Below, piece by piece: positions 1 to 4,534 of a stretch of 6,228 nt of DNA. Origin of the DNA: Candidatus Tayloriibacteriota bacterium (lineage in GTDB: Bacteria > Patescibacteriota > Minisyncoccia > Phycocordibacterales > UBA11359). The notes under the pieces were generated by a model. That model worked only from the letters and a program-made list of their open reading frames with translations, had not been told where the DNA came from and ran no database searches. Where the stretch lies: contig DMQX01000006.1 of NCBI GenBank assembly GCA_003455555.1, positions 1 through 6,228 of the forward strand, written 5' to 3'. The position numbers were made by a program, and so were the translations under genes. Within the stretch, counting starts at the first letter, position 1, and every line of letters begins with the position of its first letter.

Positions 1-33
1 TCTCGTGGGCTCGGAGATGTGTATAAGAGACAG
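1..33 (+). other. Nextera Read 2 adapter (library artefact)
   Basis: This matches the Illumina Nextera Read 2 transposase adapter minus its first G, and ends in the 19-bp Tn5 mosaic end AGATGTGTATAAGAGACAG (15-33). It is not biological sequence. The true insert begins at base 34, inside a ribosomal protein gene. Confidence 0.98.
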
Positions 34-34
34 C

Positions 35-169
35 TGCAGTACTTGCCATCCATTCTATTCAGGAACAGAGAAGTCTCTTGATGCCGCAGGACGTGTTGAG
101 AAGTTTAAGGCTCGAGCAGCAAAAACTGGCACAGCCAAGTCTACAAAGACAGCAAAGAAGGCTGAGTAG
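35..169 (+). CDS. rpmE: 50S ribosomal protein L31, 3' part only
   Basis: This is the C-terminal 44 residues of ribosomal protein bL31, a small protein of the large subunit that helps bridge the two subunits. The visible part starts [10 protein letters not shown] and continues through [11 protein letters not shown]. These match the conserved L31 segment with a CxxC zinc-ligand pair, the HPFY motif and the GRV.KF motif, so this is the zinc-binding (C+) form. The tail after the core is a Lys/Ala/Thr-rich stretch ending KKAE, as often seen in ribosomal tails. The start and roughly the first half are lost because the library fragment begins here. The TAG stop at 167-169 directly abuts the prfA start, so the two genes are almost certainly co-transcribed. 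The rpmE-prfA neighbourhood is also seen in other bacteria such as Firmicutes. Confidence 0.9.
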   Translation, partial: CSTCHPFYSGTEKSLDAAGRVEKFKARAAKTGTAKSTKTAKKAE

Positions 170-1159
170 ATGCTAGACCTCACAAAATACAAACAGAATA
201 AAAAAACGAGCTATCTAGCTGATAGTTTGGAAGATTTAGAAAAAAGGGAAGCCGAGCTCTTGGCTCTTTCCGCAAGTGATCCATCAATGAAAGAATTGGC
301 TGAAGGTGATTTGGCCGATTTTGCCGTGCAAAAAAGTGAGCTGCTGGCACAAATGGATGCGATCTTGGAATCTGACAAAGCCGAAGAGGAATTTCCAAAT
401 GAGATCGTTATGGAAATCCGGGCCGGCGCGGGTGGCGAGGAAGCCGCACTTTTTGCTCGCAAATTGGCCGATATGTATCAGGCTTTTGCAGTTTTGCAGG
501 GCTGGGGCACGCGCATTCTCGAAGAATCAAAGACACCAACTGATGGATACAAACAGGTAACGATCGAGGTGCGAGGTCGTGATGTGTACAAAAAAATGCG
601 CTACGAAACCGGCGTGCATCGTATACAACGTGTGCCTGAGACGGAAAAGATGGGGCGCGTTCATACCTCAACGGCTTCGGTCGCGGTTTTGCCCATGCGC
701 AAGAAAATAAAATATGAAATAAATCCTTCCGACATCGTAATTGAATTTTCCCGCGCCGGTGGTAAAGGTGGACAGAACGTCAACAAGGTTGAATCGGCTG
801 TGCGAATCGTACACCTTCCGACAGGACTCGAAGTACGTGCTACTACCGAACGCAGTCAGGGCGCCAACAAAGAGGCAGCTATGAGCTTGCTCGGAGCTAA
901 ACTGCAGGCGCTAAAAGAGGAGGAAGACGCCAAAAAATATTCACAGGAGCGCAAAGACCAGATCGGCACAGGTGACCGTTCAGAAAAGATCCGCACTTAT
1001 AATATCCTGCAGGACCGTATTACCGATCACCGCCTCAAGAAATCTTGGCACAATATAGACGTAATTTTCGAAGGTCAGCTCAACGACATTATCGATTCTT
1101 TGGCTTCCGGCAAACGCGCCGAAGGTGCTGATGAAGCGGATGATGATTCCGTCGAGTAA
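170..1159 (+). CDS. prfA: Peptide chain release factor 1 (RF1)
   Basis: Class I release factor, 329 residues, which reads UAA and UAG in the ribosomal A site and triggers hydrolysis of peptidyl-tRNA. The catalytic GGQ is at 200-202 within RAGGKGGQNVNKVESA. The stop-codon-reading tripeptide is PET (156-158) in RVPETEKMGRVHTS, which fits the RF1 PxT motif and not the SPF of RF2. Other RF1 signatures are AGAGGEEAALFA (about 85-96), ERSQGANK (227-234) and GTGDRSEKIRTYN (266-278). Usual RF1 is about 355-360 residues. This one is shorter mainly at the N-terminal domain, and it has an acidic tail. The ATG directly follows the rpmE stop TAG, and that stop blocks any upstream in-frame start. A GAAGG-like site lies about 8 bases before the ATG. 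The usual partner prmC, which methylates the GGQ glutamine, is not the next gene here. Confidence 0.97.
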   Translation: MLDLTKYKQNKKTSYLADSLEDLEKREAELLALSASDPSMKELAEGDLADFAVQKSELLAQMDAILESDKAEEEFPNEIVMEIRAGAGGEEAALFARKLADMYQAFAVLQGWGTRILEESKTPTDGYKQVTIEVRGRDVYKKMRYETGVHRIQRVPETEKMGRVHTSTASVAVLPMRKKIKYEINPSDIVIEFSRAGGKGGQNVNKVESAVRIVHLPTGLEVRATTERSQGANKEAAMSLLGAKLQALKEEEDAKKYSQERKDQIGTGDRSEKIRTYNILQDRITDHRLKKSWHNIDVIFEGQLNDIIDSLASGKRAEGADEADDDSVE

Positions 1160-1172
1160 TCAAGCTCTTCCA

Positions 1173-1200
1173 TTGTATTTTTAGCAAAGCGGAGTATTCT
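1173..1200 (+). promoter_or_regulatory. Candidate promoter before the Hint protein gene
   Basis: A TTGTAT (1173-1178) and a TATTCT (1195-1200) are separated by 16 bases. The -10 is a 4/6 match and the -35 a 3/6 match to the sigma-70 consensus, so this is weak. Only six bases separate the -10 from the ATG at 1207, so a transcript from it would start at or near the A of ATG (leaderless). The alternative reading is a GGAG ribosome site at 1191-1194, but its 12-base spacing is long. Confidence 0.3.
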
Positions 1201-1206
1201 GTATAC

Positions 1207-2418
1207 ATGAAAAACTCACAAAAAGGTTTTATTGCTCCTCTTTTAATAGCGATTATCGCGTTGTTGGCGATTGGTGGCGGGGTGTATGTTTATGAGAATA
1301 AAAAAGCGGAAGCGCCTGTCGTTATTAATAATGTTAAAACTCCACCGGTTATCACGCCAAGTTCCACTTCCACTCCTGCACCCACCCCGACTCCTACGCC
1401 TACACCAAAACCGACTCCGAAACTAACCCCTAAACCATCTCCTGCTCCAGCGCCGATTCCAAGCGGCATAAAATTAGGTGCGCGACCAATTTTGGGCGCG
1501 CCGTCACTTGATGTTACTTTTTTCGCGACTTCTTCCGACCCGTCGCCATTTGATAACTTTTCGATTGATTATGGCGATGGTTCTCATGATTCTCTGCAGC
1601 AGCAGTGTTTCGCGCTAGTAGCTGGCGCCAAGAGCATATGTCAGATAAGAACAGAACATAAATACACGTCCTTGGGTACATTCACAGCCACTTTGCGTGG
1701 AGTGAAAAATGGTAGTTCCCAAATCATTGACACAATAGCGATCGTGGTTGGAAATCCATTGAACGTAACTAAAACGGTGGGAGAATCAGAAAGTTCTTTC
1801 TTAATACAAAAAATCAATTCCGACAGTGTGGAAGGTACGTGGTGGCCATCAACTCCGGTTATTAGTGAAAATGACCCTGGGGTTCCAAGAACTTTACATA
1901 TAGGAGACGATGTGGGGCTTACATGTGCCGGAGTATCAGACAAACTCTTGAGTATAGATTATTCTGGTCAGACAATTACTTTCAATAAAGTTTTTAATCA
2001 CCCAGCTTACGGATGCCCGATATGTCTTGCCGGTAACACCTTGATCGAAACGCCCTCGGGATCATTTGCCGTAAAAGATTTGCAAGTTGGCATGTCTATT
2101 TGGACCACTGATAAATCGGGTCAGCGTATTTCTGGAATCATCACCAAAACTTCAAAAGTACCAGTACCGCCAACACATCAAATGGTTCATTTGGTTCTAA
2201 CTGGCGGACTAGAGCTTTTTGCTTCTCCTGGACATCCGACCATTGATGGTCGCACTGTTGGCGATCTTGTACCAGGCAACCCATATGACGGTGCTTCAGT
2301 TGTAAGTACAGATCGTGTTTCGTACAGTGAGGGCGCAACATACGATATTCTTCCATCAGGGGAGACGGGCTTCTATTGGGCGAACGGTGTTTTGCTCGGT
2401 AGTACACTTTATCACTAA
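1207..2418 (+). CDS. Membrane-anchored PKD-like surface protein with C-terminal Hint autoprocessing domain
   Basis: A protein of 403 residues. In order: a short basic N-terminus and one hydrophobic helix (about 8-29, FIAPLLIAIIALLAIGGG), a signal anchor with some likeness to a type IV pilin leader (KG|FIAP) but lacking the usual Glu at +5. A low-complexity Pro/Thr/Ser stalk follows (about 46-86, PTPTPTP repeats). Next is a PKD-like beta domain (about 88-183) with DYGDGS (121-126) and HKYTSLGTFTATL (151-163), plus Cys134 and Cys145. An unassigned segment (184-269) contains LHIGDDVGLTCAG. The Hint domain is about 273-403: CLAGNTLIETPSG with Cys273 as probable nucleophile, FASPGHPT with His343 as block-B histidine, and a C-terminal GFYWANGVLLGSTL block. 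Hint domains cleave the peptide bond before their first Cys through a thioester. No C-extein follows the domain, so cleavage or ligation to an outside nucleophile is more plausible than splicing. The substrate and role are unknown. It may have its own leaderless promoter. Confidence 0.85.
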   Translation: MKNSQKGFIAPLLIAIIALLAIGGGVYVYENKKAEAPVVINNVKTPPVITPSSTSTPAPTPTPTPTPKPTPKLTPKPSPAPAPIPSGIKLGARPILGAPSLDVTFFATSSDPSPFDNFSIDYGDGSHDSLQQQCFALVAGAKSICQIRTEHKYTSLGTFTATLRGVKNGSSQIIDTIAIVVGNPLNVTKTVGESESSFLIQKINSDSVEGTWWPSTPVISENDPGVPRTLHIGDDVGLTCAGVSDKLLSIDYSGQTITFNKVFNHPAYGCPICLAGNTLIETPSGSFAVKDLQVGMSIWTTDKSGQRISGIITKTSKVPVPPTHQMVHLVLTGGLELFASPGHPTIDGRTVGDLVPGNPYDGASVVSTDRVSYSEGATYDILPSGETGFYWANGVLLGSTLYH

Positions 2419-2431
2419 GAGTCACTGCTTT

Positions 2432-2461
2432 TTGATTAAAGTATCGCTGATATTTTAGAAT
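2432..2461 (+). promoter_or_regulatory. Candidate distal promoter for the rpsB leader
   Basis: TTGATT (2432-2437, 4/6 to the -35 consensus) and TAGAAT (2456-2461, 5/6 to the -10 consensus) are separated by 18 bases. Initiation would fall near 2468. The transcript would carry the GC-rich foldable block at 2502-2590 and then rpsB. This is consensus matching by eye in AT-rich DNA, where chance matches are common. Confidence 0.35.
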
Positions 2462-2501
2462 GTGGAGAATAATATTTTTGAGGTGAAAGACTAAGACTTT
2501 T

Positions 2502-2590
2502 GGGCTGCCTTGCACAGCGCGACGGCGCGAGCAGAGCAAAAAATCAGCAGATTTTTATGCGTGCATGCCAAAAGGCTTGGTCTGTAGCCC
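2502..2590 (+). promoter_or_regulatory. Candidate structured RNA upstream of rpsB
   Basis: The non-coding gap 2419-2631 has a GC-rich core flanked by AT-rich DNA. Pairings seen by eye close into a four-way junction. The closing stem is GGGCT (2502-2506) with AGCCC (2586-2590). Arm 1 pairs 2507-2513 with 2531-2537 (six of seven pairs including one wobble), then an internal loop, then GCGC (2517-2520) with GCGC (2525-2528) around GACG. Arm 2 pairs AAAAATC (2539-2545) with GATTTTT (2550-2556). Arm 3 pairs GCC with GGC around AAAA (2567-2576), extended by CA/TG across a T-T mismatch. S2 operons in other bacteria often have autoregulatory leaders, so this could be one. No covariation has been tested. 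Confidence 0.28.
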
Positions 2591-2594
2591 TCTG

Positions 2595-2623
2595 TTGCAT
2601 TATAAGTGGTTATCTGCTAAAAT
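2595..2623 (+). promoter_or_regulatory. Candidate extended -10 promoter giving leaderless rpsB mRNA
   Basis: TTGCAT (2595-2600) and TAAAAT (2618-2623, 5/6 to consensus) are separated by 17 bases, with a TG extended -10 motif at 2615-2616. Only eight bases lie between the -10 and the rpsB ATG at 2632, so the expected start of transcription is within about two bases of the start codon. This agrees with the absence of a ribosome binding site before rpsB. Confidence 0.45.
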
Positions 2624-2631
2624 CGTCGGAT

Positions 2632-3366
2632 ATGTCAGAAATTCAACACAAAAACGGAGCCCTGGTGGAATCGATGTTTAAGGTCGGTTCTCACTTTGCG
2701 TACACCCGTTCACGACGTCATCCAACTGCAGCGCCTTTCATTTTCGGTCTTAAAAACCGCGTGGAGATTTTCGATTTGGAAAAGACCAGCGACAAACTTC
2801 TCGAAGCCAAGAAATTCGTTGCGGCTTGCGGCGCAGCCGGAAAAAAAGTTCTCTTTGTTGGAACCAAGAACGAAGCACGAGAGGCTGTTCAACGAGTTGC
2901 TTCTGCAATCAACATGCCTTACGTAAACCTCCGATGGATCGGCGGTACCCTCACAAACTTCCCACAGATCCGAAAGCGAATTGATAAGTATGAAGACCTC
3001 ATGTCAAAACGCGAGAAAGGTGAGTTGGTGAAATACACCAAAAAGGAACGATTGCTCATCGACAAAGAGATCGCCAAACTCGAGAACACTTTCTTGGGCA
3101 TCGTTTCTCTCAAAGAAATGCCAGCTGCGATCGTAATGGTTGATACAGAAAAAGAGCACATTGCTTTGGCCGAGATCAAAAAGCAGGGTATTCCAGTTGT
3201 TGGTATCTGTGGTTCTGATTGCAACCTTAAAAAAGTGACTTACCCAATCCCTGCAAATGACAGCGCAAAGGCCAGCGTTGAATTCCTCCTCAAAGAACTT
3301 TCTTCAGCATACGCCGAGGGTGTAAAGTCAAACACGGGCGCAAAGACTGCAGAAGTTACAAAATAA
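2632..3366 (+). CDS. rpsB: 30S ribosomal protein S2
   Basis: Ribosomal protein uS2, 244 residues, close to the 241 of E. coli. It sits on the back of the small subunit and is needed for S1 binding where S1 exists. Family motifs are GSHFAYTRSRRHP (19-31, replacing the usual GVHFGHQTRRWNP), FIFGLKNRVEIFDLEKT (36-52), KVLFVGTKNEAREAV (72-86), RWIGGTLTNF (101-110), and a C-terminal GIPVVGI followed by YPIPANDSA. The reading frame is open further upstream to a TTG at 2500, but that extension is not S2-like. The ATG at 2632 puts MSEIQ..NGALVESMFKVGSHF in the expected register and suits the promoter just before it. No Shine-Dalgarno sequence is present. tsf follows after nine bases, giving the conserved rpsB-tsf pair. 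Confidence 0.97.
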   Translation: MSEIQHKNGALVESMFKVGSHFAYTRSRRHPTAAPFIFGLKNRVEIFDLEKTSDKLLEAKKFVAACGAAGKKVLFVGTKNEAREAVQRVASAINMPYVNLRWIGGTLTNFPQIRKRIDKYEDLMSKREKGELVKYTKKERLLIDKEIAKLENTFLGIVSLKEMPAAIVMVDTEKEHIALAEIKKQGIPVVGICGSDCNLKKVTYPIPANDSAKASVEFLLKELSSAYAEGVKSNTGAKTAEVTK

Positions 3367-3375
3367 TTTAAATCT

Positions 3376-3957
3376 ATGGTTACACTTGATCAAATCAAGT
3401 CACTTCGAGAGGCAACTGGCCTTTCGGTGATGCAGGTGAAGCGGGCTCTAGAAGAGGCAAATGGCGACGCCCCAAAGGCTCTCGCAATTCTCAAGAAAAA
3501 GAGTAAAGATGTGGCTGCTAAAAAGTCAGATCGGACTTTTGGTGCAGGCACTATTGCTTCATATATTCACGGTAAAGGCGCTGTAGGGGCTATGGTGGAG
3601 CTTGTTTGCGAAACTGACTTCGTATCCGGCAATGAGGGTTTTGTGAAGCTGGCTTACGATATTGCCCTCCATGTGGCTGCGGCTAACCCAGAGTTTAATA
3701 CTTTGGCTGATGTTACTGATGCAGTTAAAGACTCCACAAAGGCTCTATTTTTGAAAGAAGTGGAAGGTAAGCCAAAAGAGCTTCATGAGAAGATCCTTCA
3801 AGGCAAACTTGACGCCTATTTCAAGGAGCGCGTTTTGGCTGAACAGATGTTTGTAAAAGATCCAGATATCACTATTACTGATCTGATCAACGAGGCAATT
3901 CATAAGTTTGGCGAAAAAATCGCCGTCGGACGATTTGTTCGATTTTCAATAAAATAG
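3376..3957 (+). CDS. tsf: Elongation factor Ts
   Basis: Guanine nucleotide exchange factor that recycles EF-Tu-GDP, 193 residues. The N-terminal UBA-like domain spans about 3-40 (IKSLREATGLSVMQVKRALEEANGD region). The hallmark TDFV motif is at 80-83 within ELVCETDFVSGNEGF and contacts EF-Tu in known structures. The C-terminal end GEKIAVGRFVRF is also typical. At 193 residues it belongs to the short EF-Ts type, like the Thermus protein, and lacks much of the second subdomain and coiled coil of the 283-residue E. coli form. It starts nine bases after rpsB in AT-rich sequence with no Shine-Dalgarno match, so translation probably depends on coupling or on an unstructured start. Its TAG stop is one base before the next ATG. 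Confidence 0.97.
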   Translation: MVTLDQIKSLREATGLSVMQVKRALEEANGDAPKALAILKKKSKDVAAKKSDRTFGAGTIASYIHGKGAVGAMVELVCETDFVSGNEGFVKLAYDIALHVAAANPEFNTLADVTDAVKDSTKALFLKEVEGKPKELHEKILQGKLDAYFKERVLAEQMFVKDPDITITDLINEAIHKFGEKIAVGRFVRFSIK

Positions 3958-3958
3958 T

Positions 3959-4339
3959 ATGATACCCGCACTTGTCGTTTTAGGAATCTCATTTCTGGCG
4001 ATGGTGGCAATGATTGTCGCCAAGCTCTATGAAATTAAAGCCGGCCGGCAAGTGCTGGCGGTCAGCATGCGCAGGCATGCCGAGAAATTGGCCCACCGAA
4101 GTTTGCATGTCACCCAAGGTGTGGTGCGGGTGGCTGTTACCAAACATTTCTGGACCGGCTTGTCGACTTTTGCTGGACAAAAGTTTGTCGAGAAAGTTTG
4201 GTGGCAACGACATGTGCAAAGCGTGACCAAAAAGGCCAGTGACGTGGTGCGGGGTAAGCGAGAGATCAAGTCTAAAGGGCCGACCTCTTTTTACCTCAAG
4301 GATGTGACCGATTACAAAAATCACTTCCGGTCGCAATAA
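3959..4339 (+). CDS. Small basic single-helix membrane protein, function unknown
   Basis: I do not recognise a family. The protein has 126 residues with one N-terminal hydrophobic helix (about 2-21, IPALVVLGISFLAMVAMIVA) and then a strongly basic cytoplasmic-type region rich in Lys, Arg and His (for example MRRHAEKLAHRS and VVRGKREIKSK). Much of 25-95 could form amphipathic helix. The C-terminal part (about 105-126) is polar and aromatic. The basic segment after the helix suggests an N-out/C-in anchor, by the positive-inside rule. The ATG begins one base after the tsf TAG stop (TAGTATG), so translation is probably coupled to rpsB-tsf. A role near membrane-associated ribosomes is only a guess from position and charge. 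The overlapping opposite-strand frame looks like a shadow. Confidence 0.7.
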   Translation: MIPALVVLGISFLAMVAMIVAKLYEIKAGRQVLAVSMRRHAEKLAHRSLHVTQGVVRVAVTKHFWTGLSTFAGQKFVEKVWWQRHVQSVTKKASDVVRGKREIKSKGPTSFYLKDVTDYKNHFRSQ

Positions 4340-4346
4340 AACCAAC

Positions 4347-4432
4347 GCCATCTTAGCTGTCTTGGTAGGTGTTTGCGAATTTAATAGAAGCCATCTTAGC
4401 TGTCTTGGTAGGTGTTTGCGAATTTAATAGAA
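4347..4432 (+). repeat. Two identical 43-bp tandem repeats resembling the 5' half of tRNA-Thr
   Basis: Copy 1 is 4347-4389 and copy 2 is 4390-4432. They are identical over all 43 bases, and the tRNA gene starts immediately after at 4433. The first 30 bases of each repeat align to the first 30 of the tRNA at 21 positions: GCCATCTTAGCT (1-12) and TTGGTAG (16-22) are exact. Bases 13-15 and 23-28 differ, which destroys the D stem. The last 13 bases of each copy (GAATTTAATAGAA) act as the spacer or tRNA leader. No 3' half of a tRNA is present, so these are not tRNA genes. Confidence 0.92.
4423..4428 (+). promoter_or_regulatory. Possible -10 element for tRNA-Thr
   Basis: TTTAAT is a 5/6 match to the -10 consensus and lies four bases before the mature tRNA 5' end. 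Initiation about seven bases downstream would fall at or just inside the tRNA, so this is awkward unless the start is slightly early. No convincing -35 stands at 16-18 bases; TTGGTA at 4405-4410 is only 12 bases away. The same element recurs in the first repeat copy (4380-4385). Confidence 0.2.
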
Positions 4433-4508
4433 GCCATCTTAGCTCAGTTGGTAGAGCAACGCTTTTGTAAAGCGAAGGTCCCCGGTTCAAGCCCGGGAGA
4501 TGGCTCCA
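4433..4508 (+). tRNA. tRNA-Thr (anticodon UGU) with encoded CCA
   Basis: All arms can be drawn by hand. The acceptor GCCATCT (4433-4439) pairs with AGATGGC (4498-4504) over all seven positions. The D stem is GCTC/GAGC (4442-4445/4454-4457). The anticodon loop TTTGTAA (4464-4470) has anticodon TGT at 4466-4468. The T arm CCCGG/CCGGG (4481-4485/4493-4497) closes loop TTCAAGC. The discriminator is T (4505) and CCA is encoded at 4506-4508. The top of the anticodon stem (27:43) is an A-A mismatch, leaving four pairs. The tRNA decodes ACA, and ACG/ACU by wobble. Confidence 0.96.
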
Positions 4509-4510
4509 GA

Positions 4511-4529
4511 ATACTTTCGGTGAAAGTAT
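4511..4529 (+). promoter_or_regulatory. Perfect 8-bp hairpin between tRNA-Thr and the glycosyltransferase gene
   Basis: ATACTTTC and GAAAGTAT form an exact inverted repeat around a three-base loop GGT. It starts two bases after the tRNA CCA and ends five bases before the ATG at 4535. There is no T-run after it, so it does not look like an intrinsic terminator. It may define the 5' end of the downstream message after tRNA processing, or act as a protein binding site. Confidence 0.55.
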
Positions 4530-4534
4530 GCATT

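Noticed and set aside
170..1159. Release factor 2 or the ribosome-rescue factor ArfB
   Set aside because: The PxT-type tripeptide (PET), not SPF, is present, and the full codon-recognition domain rules out the short rescue factors.
2141..2539. 132-codon reverse-strand frame overlapping the Hint gene end
   Set aside because: No recognisable family, odd composition, and it lies opposite a well-supported coding region; best explained as a shadow frame.
2539..2560. Intrinsic terminator for the Hint gene (AAAAATC/GATTTTT stem)
   Set aside because: The stem has only one G-C pair and lies about 120 bases after the stop codon; it may instead be one arm of the candidate leader RNA.
2500..2631. N-terminal extension of S2 from a TTG at 2500
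   Set aside because: The added 44 residues have no S2 similarity, include a Cys-rich odd stretch, and cover a likely promoter and a foldable non-coding block. The ATG at 2632 fits the family start.
4347..4432. CRISPR array
   Set aside because: There are only two contiguous copies with no variable spacers, and the unit resembles the neighbouring tRNA.
4347..4508. tRNA attachment-site duplication from an integrated element
   Set aside because: Integrases normally duplicate the tRNA 3' end; here the 5' half is repeated and no integrase or mobile gene is visible.
4412..4534. Extension of the glycosyltransferase from an ATG at 4412
   Set aside because: It would translate through the whole tRNA-Thr gene; the ATG at 4535 gives a sensible N-terminus.
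4511..4534. Intrinsic terminator after tRNA-Thr
   Set aside because: The hairpin is perfect, but it has few G-C pairs and is followed by GCATTATG, not a T-run.
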